Below are positions 33,613-42,826 of a DNA stretch of 64,000 nt, in pieces. The DNA is from Blastopirellula marina (GTDB lineage Bacteria > Planctomycetota > Planctomycetia > Pirellulales > Pirellulaceae). The notes under the pieces were generated by a model that worked only from the letters and a program-made list of their open reading frames with translations, was not told the DNA's origin and searched no databases. Within the stretch, counting starts at the first letter, position 1; each line of letters starts with the position of its first letter. Location of the stretch: assembly GCF_002967715.1 (NCBI RefSeq), contig NZ_PUIA01000035.1:124001-188000 (forward strand). Reading direction: 5' to 3'. A program made the translations under genes and the position numbers.

Positions 33613-35043
33613 CTAGTTTGACGGATCTTCGCCTGGTGTTTGCTTGGGATGGTCGGTCCGGGTCAGCAGGAAGTCGACCATCTGCCTCAGTTCTTCGGCC
33701 GTCAGCGAAGAGGCAAACGAGGGCATGTTATAGCCGCCGTTGTTGATACGGATGACCAGTTCTCCCCGGTCCAGGCGATTGCCGATAACCGACAGTTCCG
33801 GCCCTCGATACCCGCCGAAGCCGTCGACGTTGTGGCAATAGAGACACCCCTTATCGCGCAGCAGAACCGCCCCGTGCTGGATGTTGGGATCGTCCGAGCG
33901 TACCACTTCCGGCGGCAGCGGCTTAACATCGAAGTCGGGCGACCACGGTTTCTGATAGCCGTAGATCGTGAGGACCACAAAGGCCGTTGCCCCGAAAATC
34001 ACCACGGCGACCGCCCAGGGACGCTTCGAGGGTGCCCGGTGTCCACGATTGGAAAGCATCGGCACGACGAACAGACCAATCGCCCCGAGAACAGGCATGC
34101 CGAGGATCACATACGTTTCGAGTTCCGGCGGCAGCATCGAGAGGACGGCGAAGTACCACCAGAAGTACCAATCGGGCATGGGGTTGGCGTGAATGTTAGC
34201 TGGGTTGGGGGCTGGGCCGAGGGCAGGGGGGCCGACAAAGATCGCACACCCGACGATCACGGCCACCATGATTGCCGAAAAGACGACATCGCGCCACGCG
34301 GCAATTGGCCAGAACGGAACGCCTGTCTTTTCGAGGCGGCCTTCGTACTCCTGTTTGTAAGTTTCCGGCACGACCGGCTGGTCGGCCTTGGGCATTTCGG
34401 AGATGCCATGCCGCAGGATGAGCCACAAGTGCAAGCCAACGCCGGCGAAGATCAGCCCTGGCAAAATGAAGACATGAATGGCGAAGAAGCGGCTGAGGGT
34501 CGAACCGCCGACCGTTTCGCCCCCCATCAAAAACTGCGAGATGTACCCACCAACAAACGGCACACGGGCCGCCATCTCGGCGGCGACCATCACCGACCAC
34601 ACACCGTTGGCATCCCACCGCAGAAGCTGCCCGGTGAAGGCCATCCCCAGCACGACGAATAGCAGCACGACGCCGCTCATCCAGTTCATCTCGCGCGGGT
34701 ACTTGTACGATGCATGCAAGTAGACCTGCGTCATGTGAATGACGGCCAGCATTACCATGGCGGTCGCGCCGTAGTAATGCATTCCTCGTACCAGGTAGCC
34801 CAGAGTGGCGTCGTTGGTGATGTACACCAGACTTTCGTAGGCGGCATCGCCACCAGGCACATAGACCATCGCCAGCGCGACGCCGGTGAGCACCTGGACG
34901 ATGAACGCGCAGAGGGTCGCACTGCCGAAGACGTACCACCAGCGGGCATCGCGTGGGACGATATGCTCGAGCATCGGCATGACGACATCCGAGAAACCGC
35001 TACGATCGTCGATCCAGTTCCAAATCTTGCCCAGCATCGTCAT
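33613..35043 (-). CDS. Cytochrome b with fused C-terminal cytochrome c domain
   Basis: 476 aa membrane protein of the quinol-oxidising bc complex. The N-terminal part is cytochrome b (GVALAMVYVPGGDAAYESL, HYYGATAMVMLAVIHMTQV, GGETVGGSTLSRFFAIHVF with heme-ligand histidines), followed by the subunit-IV part with PDWYFWWYFAVLSMLPPE. After a last membrane span there is a c-type domain with CLYCHN and a methionine-containing NMPSFASSL. The start ATG at 35043 overlaps the Rieske stop by four bases; residues upstream in the same frame are out-of-frame Rieske sequence. Last gene of the respiratory operon. Confidence 0.93.
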   Translation of the reverse strand: MTMLGKIWNWIDDRSGFSDVVMPMLEHIVPRDARWWYVFGSATLCAFIVQVLTGVALAMVYVPGGDAAYESLVYITNDATLGYLVRGMHYYGATAMVMLAVIHMTQVYLHASYKYPREMNWMSGVVLLFVVLGMAFTGQLLRWDANGVWSVMVAAEMAARVPFVGGYISQFLMGGETVGGSTLSRFFAIHVFILPGLIFAGVGLHLWLILRHGISEMPKADQPVVPETYKQEYEGRLEKTGVPFWPIAAWRDVVFSAIMVAVIVGCAIFVGPPALGPAPNPANIHANPMPDWYFWWYFAVLSMLPPELETYVILGMPVLGAIGLFVVPMLSNRGHRAPSKRPWAVAVVIFGATAFVVLTIYGYQKPWSPDFDVKPLPPEVVRSDDPNIQHGAVLLRDKGCLYCHNVDGFGGYRGPELSVIGNRLDRGELVIRINNGGYNMPSFASSLTAEELRQMVDFLLTRTDHPKQTPGEDPSN

Positions 35044-35567
35044 ACCTGGTCGTTGGTGGTCAAGGGAACTGCGGACGTCTCGATCTCGACGAAGCCGTCT
35101 TTGACGCGCACGGTGTAGCGAGCCAGCGGCTCTGGCGGCGGGCCGGCCGCGACTTCGCCATCTTCGTAATACACACCACCGTGGCATGGGCACATGAACA
35201 GCGAGGCATCTTCCACCCAGTTCACCGGGCAGCCGAGATGCCGGCAGTTGATCGAGAACGCGATGAACTCTTCATCCGATACCCGCCGCAGCCAGGCACC
35301 ACTCATGGCCGTGACGCCAGCCCAGGGCTGGTCGATCGTATCTTTGAACTCGACGCTGACCGTCTTGCCAACTTCATACTCGTCGAGCTTCCCCAGCTTC
35401 CGCCAGGTTTGCTTCGGTCGGGCAAAGACCGGGGCCAGCACGAAGCCGACGCCTGGCAAGGTGATCATCGCGCCGATCAGCGCCGACAGTCCCAGGCACA
35501 GCTTCGTCAGAAAGCCGCGTCGATCTTCATCGGACGTTGGGCTATTTACTTCGGGACAATCACTCAC
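35040..35567 (-). CDS. Rieske iron-sulfur protein of the bc complex
   Basis: About 175 aa. One membrane helix (LCLGLSALIGAMITLPGVGF) anchors the protein; the Rieske cluster ligands are in CRHLGCPVNW and CPCHGGVYY, two Cys-His pairs. It transfers electrons from quinol to cytochrome c. I favour GTG 35567, which overlaps the upstream stop by eight bases and has AAGGA before it; ATG 35591 would add eight residues and overlap more. The stop overlaps the cytochrome b start (ATGA). Confidence 0.93.
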   Translation of the reverse strand: MSDCPEVNSPTSDEDRRGFLTKLCLGLSALIGAMITLPGVGFVLAPVFARPKQTWRKLGKLDEYEVGKTVSVEFKDTIDQPWAGVTAMSGAWLRRVSDEEFIAFSINCRHLGCPVNWVEDASLFMCPCHGGVYYEDGEVAAGPPPEPLARYTVRVKDGFVEIETSAVPLTTNDQV

Positions 35568-35775
35568 CGCTGTTTTCCTTCTTCCAATCAAGACGGATAT
35601 CGCTGATCCACATCCACAGTGCCCATACCATCACGCCCAGTCCGGCAACCGACATGATCCACATGGTGGTGACGCCCCACAGCAGCATCATGATGCCCAG
35701 GGCCATAACCGCCGGGGCATAGGTGGGCTGCGGAGCAGGGGGCTCGTGCGATTTGGCGGCTTCGCTTTCGTTCAT
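35560..35775 (-). CDS. Small two-helix membrane protein of the respiratory operon
   Basis: 71 aa. After a proline-rich N-terminus (HEPPAPQPTYAPAVM) come two membrane helices rich in Met and Trp (ALGIMMLLWGVTTMWIMSV and GLGVMVWALWMWISDI) and a short charged tail. It overlaps both neighbours by a few bases. In size and position it resembles the small subunit IV or accessory proteins of cytochrome oxidases, but the sequence does not prove this. Its place between ctaG and the Rieske gene would suit a protein bridging the oxidase and bc complexes, which is speculation. Confidence 0.8.
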   Translation of the reverse strand: MNESEAAKSHEPPAPQPTYAPAVMALGIMMLLWGVTTMWIMSVAGLGVMVWALWMWISDIRLDWKKENSGE

Positions 35776-36587
35776 AGGGAAGCCTCCGGCAACTTCTCGG
35801 CGGACGGCTGTTCTTCCAACGCATACCAGCGGCACAGCACGCTGAGGATCGCACAGATATACAGCGAACAGGGCGGCACCCACATCAGCAGCCCGCCCAG
35901 TTGTTGATCGACCATCGGCGTGAAGCCTGCTTGATACAACGACGTGAGGATGCCAATCCGATCGACCGGATTGGCAAACGCAGGGCAGACCGATACCGGC
36001 GTGAACGTGATGTAGATCCCCAACAGCGTGCACCCGGCACAGGCCGAGAAGAGATAGATCACGGCCAACAATGGATCCAGACGATAACGCGCCACCGGCG
36101 AATAGATGGGCCACCAGAACGCCAGGCCAGCGGCCAGGAACGTGGCACTGCGAACGATACTGAGCAGATCGCTTTGCGTTGCCGCACTACATAGCGAAGG
36201 GACATGCCACAGCCACATCGCCCCGAGACCGGCGACCCAGCCCAACACCGGCGTAGAGAGCAACGTGTTCAACTTCGCCAGGCCTGGTCGGTCGAGCAGT
36301 GACTCTAGCCAGTGCTGCGGCAGAAAGAGCATTAGGGCCAGGGGCACGATCAACAACAACAAGAGATGCTGCACCATATGAGCACTGAACAGGTAGCCGC
36401 CTGCGAGCACGCCAATGGGCGAAACAAACGCCAACACCAGCACAGCCATAGCGACAGCAAACCACCACCAGTTGGCACCGGCGAGCTTCTTACGCCACAC
36501 GATCGCCGCGAGCAGTAGCGGTACCGCGACCAGCCACACCGGCGAGGAGAGGTTCCACAGCGACTGACTCGTGAGAAAGGAGATCAT
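35772..36587 (-). CDS. ctaG: Cytochrome c oxidase assembly protein CtaG (caa3 type)
   Basis: 271 aa with about seven membrane helices. The family signature is AHMVQHLLLLLIVPLALML, followed by GWVAGLGAMWLWHVPSL and DQQLGGLLMWVPP. CtaG of caa3 oxidases helps insert copper into the oxidase. The ATG at 36587 overlaps the oxidase subunit stop by four bases (ATGA), and its own stop overlaps the next gene by four bases, so it is translationally coupled on both sides. Confidence 0.9.
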   Translation of the reverse strand: MISFLTSQSLWNLSSPVWLVAVPLLLAAIVWRKKLAGANWWWFAVAMAVLVLAFVSPIGVLAGGYLFSAHMVQHLLLLLIVPLALMLFLPQHWLESLLDRPGLAKLNTLLSTPVLGWVAGLGAMWLWHVPSLCSAATQSDLLSIVRSATFLAAGLAFWWPIYSPVARYRLDPLLAVIYLFSACAGCTLLGIYITFTPVSVCPAFANPVDRIGILTSLYQAGFTPMVDQQLGGLLMWVPPCSLYICAILSVLCRWYALEEQPSAEKLPEASL

Positions 36588-38806
36588 TGCAGATACCCCA
36601 TGTACACAATCAGGAAGACGACAATCCACACCACGTCGACAAAGTGCCAGTAAACACCGACCGCCCCGAACACCTTGGTGCGTCGGCTATTGAACGAACC
36701 ACTCATCGCCAGGGCCAAAAGAATCGCAAGCGCGATAAGGCCGGCCGTCACGTGCAGCCCATGAAACCCGGTCACGGTGAAGAAGGTCGCTGCGAAGAGA
36801 TTCAAGTCGACCGTGATGTCGCTTTGGATCAGGCCGTAATACTCCCAGGCCTGGCCGAGCATGAACACCGTGCCCAAGCCAATCGTCAGGCCGAGCCAGC
36901 CACGGAAGTGTTTCAGCTTGTTCGCTTTCAAAGCACGCTCGGCAAACCAGAACGTGACACTGCTGAGCAGCAAGCAGACGGTGAACGCCCCAGTGCGGGT
37001 AGCATCGAGCGCGGTAGCCGAGGTTGGCCCAGCGACTTCCCCGGAATTGAAGACAACGTACGATACCAACAGCAGCAGGAAGAAAACCGCTTCCGAGACG
37101 ATGAACGTCCAGGCACACACCATCGCCTTATCGGGGCGACGGCCGTTATCGTTGGGGGTCTTCTCTGATTTCCAGTCAGCATGTTCCGGTTGATCCAGGT
37201 CCCATACCGGTCGACGGCTTCTCACCTCGGGGATGGTCTCGAAGTTTTCAGCCGGCGGCGGCGAGGTCGTTGCCCATTCCAGCGTGAAGCCATTCCACGG
37301 GTTGTTCCCCGCCAACTGACCACTGCGCAGACTGGTCGCGATGTTCCACAGCAGTACCAGCGTGCCAGTTGCCATGGCAACGGCACCGGCGGTGGCTATC
37401 ATGTTCAACAGCATCCAGCCGGGGTTGTTGTCGTAGGTATACACGCGCCGCGGCATGCCCATCACGCCGAGCAAATGCTGCGACATGAAGGTTGCGTTGA
37501 GGCCAAACACCCACAGCCACAATTGCCAGCGTCCCAGGCGTTCGCTGAGCATTCGCCCGGTCATCTTCGGGAACCAGTAGTAAGTCGCCGAGAAGAGCCC
37601 GAACACGGTTCCGCCGATCAGCACGTAATGGAAGTGCCCCACCACGAAGTAGGTATCGGTCAATTGCCAGTCGATCGGCACGGCGGCGAACATCACGCCG
37701 GTGAGCCCCCCGATGACGAACTCCAGCAGGAAGGCAACCGCGAACTGCATCGCCACGGTTAAGTGAATCGATCCGCCCCACAGCGTAGCGGTCCAGTTGA
37801 AGATCTTCACGCCGGTAGGCAGCGCGATCAGCAGCGTTCCGACGGCGAAGAAGATATCGGCCCCCATGCCCAGTCCCACGGCGAACATGTGATGAGCCCA
37901 TACGCCGTAGCTCAGCAGGACGATCACCGCGCTTGAACCGGCCACGAACGCATAGCCATAGATCGGCTTGCGCGAGAAGACCGGAATCACTTCCGAGATC
38001 ATCCCGAACGCCGGCAGGATGAGAATGTAAACCTCCGGGTGACCGAACACCCAGAAGAAGTGTTGCCACAGCACGGCCGAGCCCCCTCGCTCTGGCTGAA
38101 AGAATGCCGCCCCCAGAAAGCGATCGATCAGCAGCATGGCCAGCGCCGCGTTCAAGGCCGGCAGGGCCAGCACCGTCAGAATGGCGGTCATCAGGCTCAT
38201 CCAGACGAACAGCGGTACCCGCTGCAGGCTCATCCCCGGTGCGCGCAGGGTCAGCACCGTCACGATGATGTTGATCGCCGCGGCCACGCTTCCCACGCCC
38301 AAGCAAAGCAGGCCAATGATCCAGTAGTCTTGCGCGACCATTAAATTGTATGGCCGTGTCGAAAGAGGTGCGTAACTGAACCAACCGGCACTAGGGGCCG
38401 CGCCGGTCAAGAAGCTGAAGTACAGCAGAATGCCCCCCATTGGCAGCAGCCAGAAGCTCATCGCGTTGAGCCGCGGAAAGGCGACATCGCGGGCCCCGAT
38501 CATCAGCGGGACGAAATAATTCGCGAAGCCAACCAGTACCGGCATGCCTACCAGAAAGACCATTGTGGTCCCATGCATGGTGAACATCTGGTTGAAGAAG
38601 TCTGGCGAAAGAAAGTCGTTCTTGGGAACCAGCAATTGAAACCGGATCAGCAGGGCTTCCAGGCCACCAATCGCCAGGAAGATGGTTGCCGTGCAGATGT
38701 ACATAATGCCGATCTGCTTGTGATCGACCGAACTGACCCAAGCGAGCAAGGGGCCCAGTTTCGAGGCCTGCTCGACTTCGGTTTCCTTCGTTTCGACCAG
38801 CGGCAT
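36584..38806 (-). CDS. Cytochrome c oxidase subunits I and III, fused
   Basis: 740 aa. Residues up to about 530 are subunit I: heme/copper ligands in MHGTTMVFLVGMPVLVG, HPEVYILILPAFGMISEV, GVWAHHMFAVG and VGHFHYVLIGG. After a linker (RSRRPVWDLDQPEHADW) a subunit III module follows (MVCAWTFIVSEAVFFLLLL, WEYYGLIQSDI, TGFHGLHVTAGL, YWHFVDVVWIVVFL). The start ATG 38806 is two bases after the subunit II stop. Subunit I-III fusions are known in some caa3 oxidases. The complex reduces oxygen and pumps protons. Confidence 0.95.
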   Translation of the reverse strand: MPLVETKETEVEQASKLGPLLAWVSSVDHKQIGIMYICTATIFLAIGGLEALLIRFQLLVPKNDFLSPDFFNQMFTMHGTTMVFLVGMPVLVGFANYFVPLMIGARDVAFPRLNAMSFWLLPMGGILLYFSFLTGAAPSAGWFSYAPLSTRPYNLMVAQDYWIIGLLCLGVGSVAAAINIIVTVLTLRAPGMSLQRVPLFVWMSLMTAILTVLALPALNAALAMLLIDRFLGAAFFQPERGGSAVLWQHFFWVFGHPEVYILILPAFGMISEVIPVFSRKPIYGYAFVAGSSAVIVLLSYGVWAHHMFAVGLGMGADIFFAVGTLLIALPTGVKIFNWTATLWGGSIHLTVAMQFAVAFLLEFVIGGLTGVMFAAVPIDWQLTDTYFVVGHFHYVLIGGTVFGLFSATYYWFPKMTGRMLSERLGRWQLWLWVFGLNATFMSQHLLGVMGMPRRVYTYDNNPGWMLLNMIATAGAVAMATGTLVLLWNIATSLRSGQLAGNNPWNGFTLEWATTSPPPAENFETIPEVRSRRPVWDLDQPEHADWKSEKTPNDNGRRPDKAMVCAWTFIVSEAVFFLLLLVSYVVFNSGEVAGPTSATALDATRTGAFTVCLLLSSVTFWFAERALKANKLKHFRGWLGLTIGLGTVFMLGQAWEYYGLIQSDITVDLNLFAATFFTVTGFHGLHVTAGLIALAILLALAMSGSFNSRRTKVFGAVGVYWHFVDVVWIVVFLIVYMGYLQ

Positions 38807-38808
38807 GC

Positions 38809-39765
38809 TCAACGGAGGGTCTCCAGGTAGGCAACCAATTGATCGAGTTGCTCGTCTTTGAGTTTGAAGTTCGGCATCTTGCAGCCAGGCTTCACGGCCT
38901 GAGGGTTGGCCAGCCACGTGCGCAGGTTATCCGGCGTATTTTTGATCACGCCAGCGCCAAGCTGGGCTCGACTGGCCAGGTGCGTCAGGTCGGGTGCGAA
39001 GTCTTCTTTGGCATCGGTTCCTGCAACGGCATGGCACTGCGAACAGGTCAGCTTCATGAACAAGGCCGCGCCGTCGGATGCCAGCTTCTCGGTTGGCGGA
39101 GTGGACGTTTGTTTTTCACGCTGCTGCCAGGCTGCGAAGTCGTCGGGATCGTGGGCGATAACCAGGAAGTTCATCCAGGCGTGCTGCGTGCCGCAGTACT
39201 CGGCACAGCGTCCCTGGTACGTTCCTGGCTTGTCGGCCTCCAGCCAGACGAAGTTCTCGTGCCCGGGTATCGCGTCCATCTTGCGTGTTAGTTGGGCCAC
39301 CCAGAAACAGTGAATCACGTCTTCCGAGCGCAGCGCGACGCGTAGTTTCTTACCGGTGGGTATGTGGATCTCGTTGGCCGTGACAATACCGGACGCCGGA
39401 TATTCGATTTCCCACCACCACTGGTGCCCGGTAACGACGATGTCGACACCATCCTGCTCAGCCGTTGCCCCCTTCACGTACTGGGTGGGCAAGGCGTTGA
39501 TGGTCAGAATCAGCTTGATACTGATCGCCGCGATCCATACGACGATGATCACGGGCCCCGCCATCCAGGCAATTTCCCGCTTATGGCTGCCGAAATCTTG
39601 CACGGGCAGTTTTTCAGTAACGCGAAATCGATACAGGGCAACGCAGATCAGCCCCGAGACGATGGCGAAGATGCCCGCACTGATCAACAGCACGTGGACA
39701 AAGAGATCACGTATCGATTCTGCCTGAGGTGATGCTGGATCGAATACGGGAAATGTCGACTCCAT
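38809..39765 (-). CDS. Cytochrome c oxidase subunit II with cytochrome c domain (caa3 type)
   Basis: 318 aa. Two membrane helices (LFVHVLLISAGIFAIVSGL and MAGPVIIVVWIAAISIKLI) hold a cupredoxin domain whose CuA ligands are in CAEYCGTQHAWM; a C-terminal cytochrome c domain has CSQCHAVAG and a methionine ligand region (CKMPNFKLKDEQ). Electrons pass from this heme to CuA and then to subunit I. The ATG at 39765 is preferred to a TTG nine bases upstream. It heads the six-gene respiratory operon; the non-coding stretch before it should carry the promoter. Confidence 0.95.
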   Translation of the reverse strand: MESTFPVFDPASPQAESIRDLFVHVLLISAGIFAIVSGLICVALYRFRVTEKLPVQDFGSHKREIAWMAGPVIIVVWIAAISIKLILTINALPTQYVKGATAEQDGVDIVVTGHQWWWEIEYPASGIVTANEIHIPTGKKLRVALRSEDVIHCFWVAQLTRKMDAIPGHENFVWLEADKPGTYQGRCAEYCGTQHAWMNFLVIAHDPDDFAAWQQREKQTSTPPTEKLASDGAALFMKLTCSQCHAVAGTDAKEDFAPDLTHLASRAQLGAGVIKNTPDNLRTWLANPQAVKPGCKMPNFKLKDEQLDQLVAYLETLR

Positions 39766-40088
39766 CGGGTCCAAGCTCTAAGGTGCTGATGCTTAGCGAA
39801 ATCCTTCCTGATCGATGCGATTGTACGAAGATTCCTGCGTGTCGCAATCCGATTCAACCTGTCAGCGTTTACGCCAGCTTAACAATTTGGCGATCGCGTT
39901 AAGTAGTTTGCACTACGCATTCAGGGCAACTTAGTGAAAGAGCAGCGATCGCAGCCGTCGTTGCCAATCTCAAGCGAGCTCAATCACCCGGCAGCAAACT
40001 CTGTCAGTTTTTCACGGCTGTTATCCGAGTAGAGGGGCATAGAATCGCAAATCGCGAACGCTGTTGCAGGCAATTCAATGGCTGCTTT
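39766..40088. other. Non-coding stretch between respiratory operon and EF-hand gene
   Basis: About 320 bases without a convincing gene. It must contain the promoter of the respiratory operon, but I cannot pick out convincing -35/-10 boxes. Two GCGATCGC palindromes occur about 50 bases apart; nothing else stands out. Confidence 0.6.
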
Positions 40089-41513
40089 CTACGGCAACGT
40101 GACGTCTTCCAGCGACAGGAAGCCATCGCCGTCTTTATCCATGCTGACAAACTTTTCGGTTGAGGCAGGAAATTCGTCGCGCGAGATCCGTCCGTCACGA
40201 TTGCGGTCCATGGCCTGAAACCAGGGGGGCCCCTCAGTGGCCCCTTGGTCGAGCAGTTGTTGGCATGGCCCCTGCGAAATCACCACCCGCAACTGGCGCG
40301 GTAGTCGGTCCGGTAGCAGCCGATCATCCTGAATGACGTCAGCCGACTGAAGCACATTCCAGGCATTGTTCAGTTCCTGGGCGGAAAGAGAACCGTCGAA
40401 GTTTTCGTCGAGTGCCGTAAAAAGATTCTGCTCGAAATCGAGGATGGTCACTACCACCACCGAGCGAATGTACGCTCGGGCAACTTCCTGCCACTGGGCG
40501 AACTCGTCAGCGGTCAGCACGCCATCTCGATTTCTATCGGCCAGCGGAATGAGGTTTTCCAGATCGACCTGATTCTGCATACCAGCGACCTCACTCAGCT
40601 TTAGTTGATTATCATCGCCGGCGCTCCCTGCGAACTGCTGGACCAGATCGGCCAACGCTGACTCGGCCCGCGAACTATCCGCGGCGGCGACATGCAGCCG
40701 GGCCGATGCGGTCGTCGAGAAAGAAGTCAGCGCATCGGCCTGGGGCACATCGCGACCATCTCGTTTGTTACCGGCATCCAATAGCTTTACACCGTCTGCG
40801 GAAAGATCGATCGACCAATGGTGATCGCATTTCATGGGTGTACCTGTCCATGTTTTGAACATCCCAAGCGAATGCATTGCCGAACTGCTGCCGGAGATCA
40901 AGCGCGTTGGTGTAATTCCCGGGTAGACGTGGCCCGTCAAGATTTCGCCGGGGCTGATCAGTTCATCCGAATTGGTATCCAGCTTCCCCAGCCGCGTCAT
41001 GCTTTGCGCGATCTGCGGTTGATCTACCTTGTCGCCTGGTTCGATTGCTAACGCACGCAAGAGAGCAGCATTCATCTCGGCATTGCGAGGAGTCACATCG
41101 CAGGTCAACCATAGCCCGGCCTGGGTGAATGCCTCGTAGAATACTTGAAACTCTTCCAGAGAGACCTGGCCGTCTTCGTCTTGATCGATGCCAGCGGGAA
41201 GCTTCACCATAGTCGGCAGCAGACGCCCCAAGGGGAGTTGCCGCAGCCCAGCGGGAGAAGCAACCGTTTCGGTTTCCTTTTCATCGAGTCGCTGGTCGCG
41301 ATTGAGATCGTAGAAGTCGAACAGGGCAGAGATCGCTGCGCTTCCGCGCTGCGCCACCGGCTTTCCATCGGCCTGAATCGTCAAAGCCCACACTTCGGCG
41401 TGGTCGCCTGTATGCACTTCAAACACTGTAGAGTCCGCGGGTTCCTGTGCAGCCACGATACCTGACAGCATCGTGACGAGCGTCAATCCCATCCAGAGGT
41501 AGACCTCTTTCAT
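40089..41513 (-). CDS. Secreted EF-hand repeat protein
   Basis: 474 aa with a signal peptide (LWMGLTLVTMLSGIVAAQ). At least seven EF-hand-like calcium loops can be seen, in order: DLNRDQRLDEKE, DQDEDGQVSLEE, DTNSDELISPGE, DRNRDGVLTADE, DENFDGSLSAQE, DRNRDGRISRDE and DKDGDGFLSLED. They are spread across the whole protein rather than packed, with extra domains between. The start ATG 41513 overlaps the DUF1501 stop by four bases, so it is made with that protein. A calcium-binding structural or sensor role outside the cytoplasm is likely. Upstream residues in the same frame are out-of-frame DUF1501 sequence. Confidence 0.85.
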   Translation of the reverse strand: MKEVYLWMGLTLVTMLSGIVAAQEPADSTVFEVHTGDHAEVWALTIQADGKPVAQRGSAAISALFDFYDLNRDQRLDEKETETVASPAGLRQLPLGRLLPTMVKLPAGIDQDEDGQVSLEEFQVFYEAFTQAGLWLTCDVTPRNAEMNAALLRALAIEPGDKVDQPQIAQSMTRLGKLDTNSDELISPGEILTGHVYPGITPTRLISGSSSAMHSLGMFKTWTGTPMKCDHHWSIDLSADGVKLLDAGNKRDGRDVPQADALTSFSTTASARLHVAAADSSRAESALADLVQQFAGSAGDDNQLKLSEVAGMQNQVDLENLIPLADRNRDGVLTADEFAQWQEVARAYIRSVVVVTILDFEQNLFTALDENFDGSLSAQELNNAWNVLQSADVIQDDRLLPDRLPRQLRVVISQGPCQQLLDQGATEGPPWFQAMDRNRDGRISRDEFPASTEKFVSMDKDGDGFLSLEDVTLP

Positions 41514-42790
41514 CCGACCAATTCCTCGATCACGCTGGCCGTCGGGTCCGCGATGCGGATCGGCCGATTGACGTTGGAATCGTTCTGCTTCATCGGGTCG
41601 ATCCCCATGTTCGCACAAACGGTCGCAATCAAATCTGGCACCTGATACGGCTTGCTTTCGACCACCGTTCCATCGCGACAGGTGCTGCCGACGACCTGGC
41701 CGTGGCAGTTCGGCCCGCCGGCCATCATCACCGCCCAGGCCTTGGGCCAGTGATCGCGGCCAGAGTTGGGGTTGATCTTCGGCGTGCGGCCGAATTCGCC
41801 TTGGCAAAGAATGAGGGTCTCGTCCAGCATTCCGCGCTCGCTCAGGTCTTGAATCAGCGAAGCAAAACCACTGTCGAGTTGCGAGGAAAGGCCTGCTACC
41901 CGCCCGAAGTTATCGTAATGCGTATCCCAGCCTCCAAGCGAAACCTCGACGAACGGCACGTCGCGTTCAGCCAGACGTCGAGCCAGCAAACAGCCTTGTC
42001 CGAAAATCGTACGCCCATATCGATCGCGCACCGAGTCCGATTCGTTCGTGAGATCAAACGCCGCGACCACGTCTGGGTGCATCATGCGCAAGGCGCGCTG
42101 CGTTGCCGAGGCAAACTCCATCACCTGGCGATCGTCCCCCTGTTGCAGAAACTGGTCGTTCATCCGGCTCAGTAAATCAACACGACGCGAAAGATCGCTG
42201 GACAACCGCTGCTCTAAATCGCGCACAACCAAATCATCGATACTTTTCGCCATCTCGCCTACGACCAGCGGCGACGCTGCCGTATCGAGAAACCCTCGAC
42301 TGGCAATCGCCGGGCGCTGCGGTGGGGCGATGCTGATGAAGCCCGGGAGCGTTGCCTCGGGAAGCGATTGCTCCTGGGCCACCAGCGCCCCCAGATCGGG
42401 AAAATCGATGCCTGCCTGGGGAATGTAACCGGTGCGGGCAAGATGCACCGCGCGGCTATGGTCTCCTTCGCGCGATGTCATCGAACGCACGACTGCGCAG
42501 TGCTGCGCCCAATTCGCCAGTTGGGGAAAGTGCTCCGATATTTTCAGGCCTGCAGACCTGGTGGCGATCTCTTGAAACGGACCGCCGTTTTCGTGCTGCT
42601 TCTTCAGATCCCACAGGTCGATCGTTGCCGGCCCGCCGTGAAGCCACAGCAGAATCACGCGTTTCACTTTCGCATTGGTCGCTGTTTCCGAAGCGGACAA
42701 GCTTCGCAGCCAACTTCCTCCTAGCATCGCGGAAGATGAAGCAGCGGCCAGCGACATTCCGAACAAGCGTCGGCTAATTCCTTGCAGCAC
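41510..42790 (-). CDS. DUF1501 family protein
   Basis: 426 aa. The leader GISRRLFGMSLAAASSSAM has a paired arginine and is probably Tat-type. Family features are ILLWLHGGPATIDLWDLKK, FVEVSLGGWDTHYDNF and ETLILCQGEFGRTPKINP with the same spacing as the copy at 14751. It follows the DUF1549/1553 gene after 36 bases and overlaps the EF-hand gene. It belongs to the fourth cytochrome module of the window. Function not established. Confidence 0.9.
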   Translation of the reverse strand: MLQGISRRLFGMSLAAASSSAMLGGSWLRSLSASETATNAKVKRVILLWLHGGPATIDLWDLKKQHENGGPFQEIATRSAGLKISEHFPQLANWAQHCAVVRSMTSREGDHSRAVHLARTGYIPQAGIDFPDLGALVAQEQSLPEATLPGFISIAPPQRPAIASRGFLDTAASPLVVGEMAKSIDDLVVRDLEQRLSSDLSRRVDLLSRMNDQFLQQGDDRQVMEFASATQRALRMMHPDVVAAFDLTNESDSVRDRYGRTIFGQGCLLARRLAERDVPFVEVSLGGWDTHYDNFGRVAGLSSQLDSGFASLIQDLSERGMLDETLILCQGEFGRTPKINPNSGRDHWPKAWAVMMAGGPNCHGQVVGSTCRDGTVVESKPYQVPDLIATVCANMGIDPMKQNDSNVNRPIRIADPTASVIEELVG

Positions 42791-42826
42791 AGTCGTTCCC
42801 CTTGAATGAATCGCAGTTGCCTGCCG

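Noticed and set aside
39925-39985. Two GCGATCGC palindromes close together
   Set aside because: The word is the HIP1 element of cyanobacteria, but only two copies were noticed here and there is no sign of the genome-wide abundance that defines HIP1.
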